Under the pieces are notes generated by a model. That model did not search any database. It worked only from the letters and a program-made list of their open reading frames with translations, and had not been told where the DNA came from. Position numbers and translations under genes: made by a program. From Bdellovibrionales bacterium (lineage in GTDB: Bacteria; Bdellovibrionota; Bdellovibrionia; Bdellovibrionales; UBA1609): DNA of 16,160 bases. The stretch covers positions 1 to 16,160 of the forward strand of contig JAGRAB010000010.1 of assembly GCA_020435085.1 (NCBI GenBank), written 5' to 3'. Below are positions 6,262-13,234 of the stretch, piece after piece. The first letter of the stretch is position 1; each line of letters begins with the position of its first letter.

Positions 6262-8264
6262 TGGTTCAGATTCGAGTCAAAAAACTTGGTGCTGAATTCG
6301 GTGAACTCATTCTTACCGAGGGGGAAGTCTATTTTGTTGGTCGCAGCAAGGACTGTGACCTTCGTTTAGATGCTGACAAAGGTATTTCAAGAAAACACCT
6401 TCGGATCTTTGAAAAAAATGGCATATGGATTGTTGAATCTCTCTCGCGGCTGGGAAATCTATTTTTAAATGGCTCTGAAGTCACCCAAATTGAGTTGAAT
6501 CAAAATTTACAGTTCGATGTCGAGAATTATACTTTTTCATTTATTCAAGAGCGATCTCATTCCACTCATAAAAAAGAAACTCCAGCTAATGAGTCAACAA
6601 CAGCCCAAACTCATCAAAATCAATTTTCAAATATACCTATTGCCATTGGTTCAACAGATGAAACTATTCAAATTGGATCTCGTAGTACTCACCAACAACC
6701 AAATCTTCATGCTTTTCTTAAAATCAGTGGTTTAGAAAAAGGGAATGATTCTATCCTTGAACTGGAAGGAAGCTTATGGGTCGGAGGACGAGATCCTCAC
6801 TGCGAAGTTCACATTGATGATGGACATGCAAGCCGAAAGCACTTTGAAATTACACGCAAAGACAATGAATTCTTTATTACTGACTTAAGTAGTGCCAATG
6901 GTACACACCTCAATGGAAACCGCCTAAAACCACATAAACCAATAAAAATTCTCAGTGGTGATATTATATCTATTGAACAAATTATCATTTTCTTTGAAGT
7001 TCGAGACTTAAGCTTTGAAAGTAAATTTGAAAATGCAAAAAAGCAACTACAAGTCATCTCCAGTCAAAGTGCACCCATGCAATATCCGCATCCTATTATG
7101 CTGCTCCCTCCATCACAGAACCACCCCCATGCATCTGTAATTATCGAAGGCCCCGAGACTTCTGAATCAGAATTTCATTGGAGGCGACCTGAAACTTATA
7201 GAAATTTCGACTATAAAAAGCATAAGGTGCATATTATTTTAGCGGCTTTAATTCCCATTTTATTTATTGGGATTTTCTCTGAAAATAAAAGCCCACAACC
7301 TATGGAGAAAAAAGAAAGTGCTTCAACGAGCAAAACCTTTGATTCCCTATCAAATGATCAAAAGGCTGCCGTTAAAGACATCTTTAACCTAGCTCAACAA
7401 CACTATCACTCTGTGAGATATGAACTTTGCATTACTGAACTTAAAAAATTGCATAATATTATCCCATCCTACGAAAACTCAAAAAAACTTGCTGAACTTT
7501 GTGAGCAAGGGACTATTCTGCTTCGCCAAGAAAAAGATCGCGAAGCTCGTGAAAAGAAAAAAGCAGAGACCGAACAAAAAATTATAACAACTGTTGAATA
7601 CTGCAAAACTCAGCTCTCTGAAAAAACAACTCTTGAAAATGCCAAAGAATGTCTTGGCGAAGCCTATGAACTTGATCCAGAGCACTCATCAATTCTTGCT
7701 TATCTTGATGAAATTCGATTACGCGATCAACTCAAAGAAGAGAAGGCTCAACAAATTTTAAAATTAAAGAATTTAATGAGTCGTGGGCGAGCTCAATTTG
7801 CAAAAGCAAAGTCTCTCGAAGAAAAAGATGAGCTCAGTAAATCTATTGAAGCTTATCGACAATTTTTATCTGCCAATTATCCAGGTTTAAAAAATGAACA
7901 CGAGTCTGCAAAACGAAGTTTGGCCTCTGTACAAGGAAAGCTTAATGAAAAAATAAAAACACTTCTCGAAGAATGTCAGGCCCTTCGATCTAATGGAAAA
8001 TTTAAAATGGCTTGGCAAAGTTGTGATAAGGCGACAAGAGAAGATCCTAAAAATTTAGATGCAAAAAAAGCAAAAGATGAGGCTCTTTCAGATTTACGTA
8101 AAGAAATGAAGTCCGTTTATCAAGATAGTATTCTCGAAGAAAGCCTTGGAAACGTTGATGCTGCAAAAGAAAAATGGCGATTGATTAGAAAAAATGACTT
8201 GGAATTTGAAGACTATTATAAGAAAGCGACAAGGAAACTACAAAAGTACGGCGAAGGCATTTAA
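6261..8264 (+). CDS. Double-FHA membrane protein with long helical TPR/coiled-coil tail
   Basis: A 667-residue protein with two FHA domains. The first (about 2-97) keeps G-R-S (27-29) and S-R-K-H (43-46), but its asparagine turn is degraded to S-R-L-G-N-L-F-L-N-G, so phosphothreonine binding is doubtful. The second (about 150-250) is canonical: G-R at 176-177, S-R-K-H at 191-194, S-A-N-G-T at 211-215 and L-N-G at 217-219. A Pro-rich linker (about 270-320) leads to one membrane segment (323-340). The remaining 325 residues are charged, helical and TPR/coiled-coil-like, with repeated patterns such as A-x-E-C-L-G-E-A-Y-E-L-D-P and A-W-Q-S-C-D-K-A-T-R-E-D-P. Orientation is inferred as FHA inside, tail in the periplasm. 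It shares this plan with the preceding gene and starts on the last base of that gene's stop, so duplication and elaboration are likely. Confidence 0.78.
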   Translation: MVQIRVKKLGAEFGELILTEGEVYFVGRSKDCDLRLDADKGISRKHLRIFEKNGIWIVESLSRLGNLFLNGSEVTQIELNQNLQFDVENYTFSFIQERSHSTHKKETPANESTTAQTHQNQFSNIPIAIGSTDETIQIGSRSTHQQPNLHAFLKISGLEKGNDSILELEGSLWVGGRDPHCEVHIDDGHASRKHFEITRKDNEFFITDLSSANGTHLNGNRLKPHKPIKILSGDIISIEQIIIFFEVRDLSFESKFENAKKQLQVISSQSAPMQYPHPIMLLPPSQNHPHASVIIEGPETSESEFHWRRPETYRNFDYKKHKVHIILAALIPILFIGIFSENKSPQPMEKKESASTSKTFDSLSNDQKAAVKDIFNLAQQHYHSVRYELCITELKKLHNIIPSYENSKKLAELCEQGTILLRQEKDREAREKKKAETEQKIITTVEYCKTQLSEKTTLENAKECLGEAYELDPEHSSILAYLDEIRLRDQLKEEKAQQILKLKNLMSRGRAQFAKAKSLEEKDELSKSIEAYRQFLSANYPGLKNEHESAKRSLASVQGKLNEKIKTLLEECQALRSNGKFKMAWQSCDKATREDPKNLDAKKAKDEALSDLRKEMKSVYQDSILEESLGNVDAAKEKWRLIRKNDLEFEDYYKKATRKLQKYGEGI

Positions 8265-8292
8265 ATAAATTTAACATCAAAGTAAGGCATCT

Positions 8293-8973
8293 ATGCAAAT
8301 TTATGAACAAGCCTATGGCGGCAAAATATTTAGACCTACTCCTGAGGTTCATCTTGAAGACGATGGAAGCCTTTGTATTATAGCCACACCCTGGGGTGGC
8401 AGAAGCAGTGCTAAAAAAGCTATTGAGGTGATCGTTGATACCTTTCTCTCGTCGCATACTGACCTAGAATCGACAACTCCATTTGAAAAAGACTTGAGCA
8501 TCTCTCCCACCGCCAATCACCTTAGAGCAGCTACATTATTAGCTAATCAACAAATTTATGCTGAAATAAATACGAACGAATACCATAGTGGATGTGAGCT
8601 TTTTGTTTGTGCAAAAATAGATAATGAGCTGAGTATTATCCAAACGGGGCAACCACAAGTATTTCTTGCAAAAAAATCATTACCCATTGTTCCTTTGGCA
8701 ACTGCAGCTGATTTGAGCACATGTCTTAGTCCCAACGGTTATCAGCTGCCTCCTCTCCCGAATGCACTTATGGGATTAGAAAAGACAATTCAATTGAACC
8801 TGTACACTTACCCTCTTTCCTCTGACTGTAAAGTTATTTTATTGAGCCGCTCTTTTGTACCACCACGATTTTTATCGGTTGACGGTTCTGACGTGAATAT
8901 TGAACTTTTAGTTGATACACTCATCAAGCAAGATGAAAGTATGCCTTTTTGGTTGGGAGTCATTCAATTATGA
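8293..8973 (+). CDS. PP2C-fold protein, probable pseudophosphatase
   Basis: A 226-residue protein recognised only by pattern as PP2C-like. An early strand and turn read I-A-T-P-W-G-G-R-S-S-A (30-40), where PP2C enzymes have a D-G-M-G-G turn followed by S or G residues. A helix with L-x-A-A-x-L-L-A-N-Q-x-I-Y is followed by G-C-E-L-F-V-C-A-K-I-D-N-E-L and T-G-Q-P-Q-V-F-L (118-125), where active enzymes have G-D-S-R-x-Y. A later L-L-S-R-S-F replaces the usual S-D-G-L. All three expected metal-binding aspartates therefore appear substituted. FHA and PP2C genes often travel together with Ser/Thr kinases; none is in this window. AAGG lies before the start. The stop overlaps the radical SAM start as ATGA. 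An unrelated fold remains possible. Confidence 0.55.
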   Translation: MQIYEQAYGGKIFRPTPEVHLEDDGSLCIIATPWGGRSSAKKAIEVIVDTFLSSHTDLESTTPFEKDLSISPTANHLRAATLLANQQIYAEINTNEYHSGCELFVCAKIDNELSIIQTGQPQVFLAKKSLPIVPLATAADLSTCLSPNGYQLPPLPNALMGLEKTIQLNLYTYPLSSDCKVILLSRSFVPPRFLSVDGSDVNIELLVDTLIKQDESMPFWLGVIQL

Positions 8974-9725
8974 AAGAGCTGTGTTCGCCAGTAAAAGCTT
9001 CAAGACGCTTTGGAACAGTTGTCGAGGTAAATCCCCTTGGATCAGGTAAGCTTTGCTCTTTTGACTGTATTTATTGCGATTTAGGCCCCAGTGAAATTCG
9101 AATGAATCAAATTCGAAAAGAAACAGATTTTCCTAAAGTTGAAGATATTGATACTGCCGTTAGAGAAACCTTGAGAAGTGCCAATACTGCAAATGAAAAT
9201 ATCGATACGATTGTTATTTCTGGAAATGGGGAGCCCACTTTATATCCCGATCTTCCAGATTTGATTGATAGGCTTTTAGCTATTCGACAAGAAATCGTAC
9301 CACAAGCAAAAATCGTTATTCTTACCAATGGCGTTCACTTTGATACGAATAAACTCATTGCTGCTCTTAACCTATTAGACGAGCGTATTATTAAACTTGA
9401 TTGTGGAAATGAAAATGCCTTTAAAACCACAAATCGCCCCTTAGTTCGAGCAAATATTTCTCGCGTGACTTCCGGTGGAAGAAAATTGAAAGATTGTATT
9501 GCCCAAAGTTTATTTTATGGAGGCCCTCAAGGGAATGATACAAAAGAATTAATTGATGAGTGGCTTGAGGTACTTGGTATCTTGCAGCCCAAATGTGTTC
9601 AAATTTATACAATCAATCGCTCCCCACTTGTCGAAGACTGCCGACCATTGACTGAAGATGAGCTCTATACGATTCAATCTCTTCTGAAACGAAAACTCTC
9701 AATTGAATCAAAAGTTTTCACTTGA
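8970..9725 (+). CDS. Radical SAM protein, COG0731 type
   Basis: A 251-residue radical S-adenosylmethionine enzyme. The [4Fe-4S]-binding motif C-S-F-D-C-I-Y-C has C29, C33 and C36, the C-x3-C-x2-C spacing. A G-N-G-E-P-T motif (85-90) corresponds to the SAM-binding GGEP region, and the N-terminal V-V-E-V-N-P-L-G-S-G-K matches the COG0731 family, which is related to tRNA-wyosine (TYW1-like) enzymes. The substrate is unknown. I chose the ATG at 8970, which overlaps the preceding TGA as ATGA and has GGGAG at 8955-8959; a TTG at 8949 would add seven residues. It is coupled to the PP2C-like gene, perhaps only by operon position. Its last 18 nt overlap the end of the opposite-strand gene. Confidence 0.85.
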   Translation: MKELCSPVKASRRFGTVVEVNPLGSGKLCSFDCIYCDLGPSEIRMNQIRKETDFPKVEDIDTAVRETLRSANTANENIDTIVISGNGEPTLYPDLPDLIDRLLAIRQEIVPQAKIVILTNGVHFDTNKLIAALNLLDERIIKLDCGNENAFKTTNRPLVRANISRVTSGGRKLKDCIAQSLFYGGPQGNDTKELIDEWLEVLGILQPKCVQIYTINRSPLVEDCRPLTEDELYTIQSLLKRKLSIESKVFT

Positions 9726-11546
9726 GACTCTTGCCATCACCTGACGAGCAAATCCCTTTAGCTTAGGTAAAGCCAGGGCCAAATCAGTAAGAGATGGCCC
9801 TGCAGGAATGTTTTTAGATACCGACCACGTAAGACCATTTTTAAAATTGAGCTCACCGAGTCTCGTATCTATTTTCTGGGTTTTATAAAGTCTTAAAAAA
9901 TTCTCTTTGAAGAGAATTGCTTTTTGAGGATTTTCCTCATTGACCCAAAGCAAAAGTGCTAAATATGTAGGATCATTACACTGTCTTTGTAATGTTGCAT
10001 CAGCCAAACTTTTTAATGTTTTTTCACATCCTTTGAGCTTTGTGTTTTTTATTCTTTGATTGAGGTTTCTTAAAGCCACATATTTCCAAGTAAAAACCCC
10101 TGCATCATCTGCAATTTTTAACAACTCCTCCCAGTCTTCCTTGGCTAAAATTTGAGAAGCTCTCCATCCCCAAACTTGTTGATCCCAACTTCTCTTTTTT
10201 GAAATATGAATTAATCTTTTATTCAGATCAGACGTTATCCCTTGAGGGCTCCAGATTTCTCTTCCAACGGCTAATTTTTCTGCCAAAGTTTCTGGAATAG
10301 GCCTCCATGGCTGTATTTCATTTTCTTTTAAAAAGTGATTCATTTTTTCTATCGGCAAACGCACTAATGGATCACTTTCTTCAATTTTGACCTGTTCTTG
10401 GCGATCGATAAGTGTGTTATATATTTTTATATTTTGATCATAAATTAATAATAACTGATCTAATCTTAAGCTCCATCGTTGAGTACCAACTTCTTGCCAA
10501 CTCGGCCATCCCGACTCAGAAATTAAAATACGATCTTGAGGCCAATCGACATCTGGTGTTTTCAAAACATTTAATAATGACCGCGTATCAAATCGACTCT
10601 TCTGAACAGGCTCCCGCCCAATCATACTCCATAATGTCACACCAAGATCAACAAGACTTACATTTCTATCAATGGTCCACTGTAAACCTAAATCTCTTTT
10701 TTTAGTGGCTGGTTTAATAAATAACTTTACCTGGGTATTTGAGCTATAAAGACTATAAGCACGTTCTTCAAAAGGACGAATAGAAAAATATCCCCCATTC
10801 AATCCTGCTAAAACAACGTACGTATTATCCCAATATCCCCATCGACGAAGTTGCTGAACGAGTCGAAATAAAGACTCACTCACTTCAGCTAATTGACTTT
10901 TAATTGATAAACTCCTTATTTCTCCCGCACTATTAAACGTTGTTACATCTGGAAACTGCAAATCGCTGGCATATAAAACAGAAAAAAATGGAGCACTGAC
11001 AGATTTTTGTTTCAACCAGCTGAGAAATAGATCTACTGTCTCACCAATGGGTCGATAAAATTCATTATTATTCACCTTAATATTGTCATCAAAGATTTGA
11101 AACCCTTGTGCAAAACCAGACTTTCTCCAAATTGGTGCTCCACCAGAAAGAAACAGTGTCTGAAATCCCAAATTCGATGCAGATTCAGAAACTGTTTGAA
11201 TCGCTCCTTTTAAATGATCACGACCTTGGTTATGAACATCATGTTCCTGTGGATAAAGGCCTGTCAGCATTGATGCTAATGAAGGCTGAGATAAGGTGGA
11301 TGGCGCGTAAGCATGCGTGAAACGAACAGCCTCATCACAAAAGACTTTAAGCCCTGAAAAATCAACATTTGTCTCAATCTCTTCAGAAGTGCAAGAAAAT
11401 GAGTCAAATGATAGGCCTTCAACAGCAATAACGAGGATTGAGGGAATCTTATTTTGGTTCCAAGAGCATCCTGTCAAACTTAGAGCTAGGAATGCTCCAA
11501 AGGCAAAATACCTTATTTTCACTTTTATCGTTTTAACGCTAAACAT
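9708..11546 (-). CDS. Sulfatase/alkaline-phosphatase-fold lipoprotein, metal site degraded
   Basis: A 612-residue exported protein. The ATG at 11546 has GAGGG 5 nt upstream and gives a lipoprotein signal peptide ending L-S-L-T-G-C (Cys27); a longer start at 11588 adds 14 residues before the signal. The fold is recognised from T-L-S-Q-P-S-L-A-S-M-L-T-G-L-Y-P (84-99), close to the C/S-x-P-S-x-A-S-x-x-T-G signature of sulfatases and phosphotransferases. Metal-site motifs look broken: the first-strand Asp is Glu (V-E-G, 42-44), and the usual T-S-D-H-G is A-G-L-N-G (247-251), losing both Asp and His. The C-terminal part (about 390-612) has no recognised domain and looks helical, possibly repeat-like. 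A structural or binding role at the inner or outer membrane is inferred. Confidence 0.7.
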   Translation of the reverse strand: MFSVKTIKVKIRYFAFGAFLALSLTGCSWNQNKIPSILVIAVEGLSFDSFSCTSEEIETNVDFSGLKVFCDEAVRFTHAYAPSTLSQPSLASMLTGLYPQEHDVHNQGRDHLKGAIQTVSESASNLGFQTLFLSGGAPIWRKSGFAQGFQIFDDNIKVNNNEFYRPIGETVDLFLSWLKQKSVSAPFFSVLYASDLQFPDVTTFNSAGEIRSLSIKSQLAEVSESLFRLVQQLRRWGYWDNTYVVLAGLNGGYFSIRPFEERAYSLYSSNTQVKLFIKPATKKRDLGLQWTIDRNVSLVDLGVTLWSMIGREPVQKSRFDTRSLLNVLKTPDVDWPQDRILISESGWPSWQEVGTQRWSLRLDQLLLIYDQNIKIYNTLIDRQEQVKIEESDPLVRLPIEKMNHFLKENEIQPWRPIPETLAEKLAVGREIWSPQGITSDLNKRLIHISKKRSWDQQVWGWRASQILAKEDWEELLKIADDAGVFTWKYVALRNLNQRIKNTKLKGCEKTLKSLADATLQRQCNDPTYLALLLWVNEENPQKAILFKENFLRLYKTQKIDTRLGELNFKNGLTWSVSKNIPAGPSLTDLALALPKLKGFARQVMARVSSENF

Positions 11547-11570
11547 AATTCCCTCAAATAGAATGATACC

Positions 11571-11600
11571 TTGACCACTGTTTTTCATTCCAGAGATAAT
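11571..11600 (+). promoter_or_regulatory. Sigma-70-type promoter for exbB-exbD
   Basis: TTGACC at 11571-11576 and GATAAT at 11595-11600 are separated by 18 bp. Each hexamer matches five of six consensus bases. It lies 36 nt before the exbB start in the gap between divergent genes, and AAAGGA at 11626-11631 is a good ribosome binding site downstream. Confidence 0.6.
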
Positions 11601-11636
11601 TTTAAAATCTTTTCAAGTATATGGGAAAGGAACAAA

Positions 11637-12269
11637 ATGTTTACAGAAAAGTTTTTTACAATTGCTGAGTTTGGCCATGAAATTACGCTCTGGGTGCTTA
11701 TTGCGCTGAGCATACTAAGTCTGACATTTATTCTTGAGAGGTTTTTCAGTCTTCGAAAGATGAAATCTGATAGCCAAAAAGTGGCCACACAAATCAATGA
11801 AGCCCTACAAAGTAGTCAAATTGCAGAAATTGGAGAACTGAGTCGAGATAAGCAAACTCTTGAGGGACGGGCCCTTTCTTACGGAATGAGACATGTCAAA
11901 GAGCATGGTGCTGCCGGCCTTGAAGAAATTTTCAACGCCTACACAATCATTGAAAAGCCAAGAATGGAAAGATACTTGAACTTCTTAGCTACGGTAGGCT
12001 CAAATGCTCCTTTTATTGGACTCCTTGGAACTGTTTTTGGAATTATGGATGCCTTTCGTGGGTTAGCAACAAGTCAAGGCGATGCTTCGGCTGTTATGAT
12101 TGGCATTTCAAAAGCACTGGTTGCAACAGCAATAGGTTTGATGGTCGCCATTCCCGCCATTATTGCCTATAACTATTTTCAAAAGCAGGTAAAAGGTATT
12201 TTGCAAAGCCTTGAAAGTGTTAAAGACCTTTGTCTGGCTTATGCAAAAGTTGCGAAAGGAAAACAATAA
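11637..12269 (+). CDS. exbB: ExbB/TolQ-family proton-channel protein
   Basis: A 210-residue inner-membrane protein of the MotA/TolQ/ExbB family, which forms a proton-driven motor with ExbD-type partners. The first membrane segment is near 15-34, then a cytoplasmic loop, then paired segments: L-A-T-V-G-S-N-A-P-F-I-G-L-L-G-T-V from 117, and I-S-K-A-L-V-A-T-A-I-G-L-M-V-A-I-P from 157. These are the family's signature helices. The ATG at 11637 follows AAAGGA; an upstream in-frame start at 11571 lies on the promoter -35 box and lacks similarity. It is followed directly by exbD with no gap. No TonB or TolA-type gene is in view, so it may power TonB transport, outer-membrane constriction or an Agl-like motility motor. 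Confidence 0.92.
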   Translation: MFTEKFFTIAEFGHEITLWVLIALSILSLTFILERFFSLRKMKSDSQKVATQINEALQSSQIAEIGELSRDKQTLEGRALSYGMRHVKEHGAAGLEEIFNAYTIIEKPRMERYLNFLATVGSNAPFIGLLGTVFGIMDAFRGLATSQGDASAVMIGISKALVATAIGLMVAIPAIIAYNYFQKQVKGILQSLESVKDLCLAYAKVAKGKQ

Positions 12270-12683
12270 ATGGCTGCAAAAATTGGAGGCGAATCTGACG
12301 AGCCAATAGCAGAAATCAATATTGTTCCCTTTGTCGATATTATTCTTGTAATTTTAATTATTTTTATGGTCACTACACCTATTATCATGAAACCAAGTAT
12401 TAATGTGAACCTCCCAAAAGCTGAGAGTGGTGATGATTCAACACCTTCAAAGCTAGGCATCACAATTACAAAAGATGGCAGAATTCTTCTTAATGGCGAG
12501 CCTTCTGATGTCGATGCTATAAAGGCCTATTCGGCTCAAGTCATCATTGAGAAACCAGATATTCAAGCTATTATTTCTGCAGACAAAGATGTGTCTCACG
12601 GCCAGGTGGTATCAGTGATTGATGCGGTAAAGTCTGGCGGCGTAAAAAAATTCGCGATCACCATCGACAAAGATCATCAATAA
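12270..12683 (+). CDS. exbD: ExbD/TolR-family protein
   Basis: A 137-residue partner of ExbB with one membrane anchor and a periplasmic domain. The N-terminal segment I-N-I-V-P-F-V-D-I-I-L-V-I-L-I-I-F-M has the conserved proton-carrying aspartate at D23. The periplasmic part ends with D-A-V-K-S-G-G-V-K-K-F-A-I, typical of the family's C-terminal dimer strand region. Length is normal. The ATG follows the exbB stop with no gap, with AAAGGA just upstream in the end of exbB. Its TAA stop is also the first triplet of a long inverted repeat, so insertion of that element may have supplied or preserved the stop. Confidence 0.92.
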   Translation: MAAKIGGESDEPIAEINIVPFVDIILVILIIFMVTTPIIMKPSINVNLPKAESGDDSTPSKLGITITKDGRILLNGEPSDVDAIKAYSAQVIIEKPDIQAIISADKDVSHGQVVSVIDAVKSGGVKKFAITIDKDHQ

Positions 12684-12822
12684 GGTGCCAGCTCCTCAAT
12701 GGTAGCAATATCGCGTCATCAAGATGATACATAAATGAGAATAGCAATATTTTAGAACAATGTTAGTAAGGCGTGTATTGATAATGACGCAATATTGCTA
12801 CCATTGAGGAGCTGGCACCTTA
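12681..12822. repeat. 142-bp element with 39-nt inverted terminal arms (MITE-like)
   Basis: The left arm (12681-12719) and right arm (12784-12822) are reverse complements across 39 nt with one mismatch (C12712 against A12791); the outer 31 nt match exactly. They begin and end with TAAGGTGCCA/TGGCACCTTA. The 64-nt centre is AT-rich, has no ORF, and contains a further copy of TAGCAATAT. The element fills nearly the whole gap between convergent exbD and the small secreted-protein gene. It could be a non-autonomous mobile element or a large cruciform or hairpin in the converging transcripts. It lacks the short loop and U-run of a typical intrinsic terminator. Confidence 0.85.
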
Positions 12823-12826
12823 CACC

Positions 12827-13234
12827 TTACATACAATGAAGAATTTTTCGCGCCAATGCTGGTATTTTTTTTTCGTAAAGATCCGAGACACAATTCTTCC
12901 AATTCATTTTAAAAGTGTTTTTTGCTTCCAACTGATCTTTTGGTGTCTCCAAGTATTCTCTGAGATTCACTGAGCAATCATAAGCAATACTTGACATCAA
13001 AACTTTATTTTTAAATATTTCTGGCATAAATAGTGTTAAGATAACACCTATTTCAGAAGTTGATTGATACAAGCTTTTTAACTCATCATCACTAAATTTT
13101 TTTTCTTTTACTTCCTCTTTATATGAAGCCACAATTTTTTGAATATGTTCCTGAGATTGACAGTCTTTTGCTTGAGAGCACCAAGTACTTATACAAATTA
13201 CATTGATAATTAAAATCTTAATCACTTTTGCCAT
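12827..13234 (-). CDS. Small secreted protein of unknown function
   Basis: A 135-residue protein not recognised as any family. An N-terminal signal peptide is clear: M-A-K-V-I-K then a hydrophobic core ending near T-W-C-S-Q-A, with likely cleavage about residue 21. Four cysteines remain in the mature part, enough for two periplasmic disulfides. The rest is charged and mostly helical. I prefer the ATG at 13234 over a TTG at 13240; no good ribosome binding site is seen, consistent with translational coupling, because the start overlaps the end of the transglycosylase gene by 13 nt in another frame. The shared operon and export suggest it acts with the transglycosylase, for example as a partner or inhibitor, but that is inference. 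Its TAA stop lies in a TAAGGTG copy next to the inverted repeat. Confidence 0.65.
   Translation of the reverse strand: MAKVIKILIINVICISTWCSQAKDCQSQEHIQKIVASYKEEVKEKKFSDDELKSLYQSTSEIGVILTLFMPEIFKNKVLMSSIAYDCSVNLREYLETPKDQLEAKNTFKMNWKNCVSDLYEKKIPALARKILHCM

Noticed and set aside
11108..11574. Two plus-strand open frames (70 and 85 codons) inside the sulfatase-fold gene
   Set aside because: They are antisense shadows of a gene with a clear signal peptide and fold signature, and have no recognisable motifs or ribosome binding sites.
12681..12822. The inverted repeat as an ordinary intrinsic terminator
   Set aside because: The loop is 64 nt, the arms are 39 nt, and no U-run follows either arm; a repeat element or large structured region fits better.
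12681..12822. CRISPR array or riboswitch
   Set aside because: There is one inverted pair only, with no regularly spaced direct repeats and no known aptamer core, and it lies downstream of genes.
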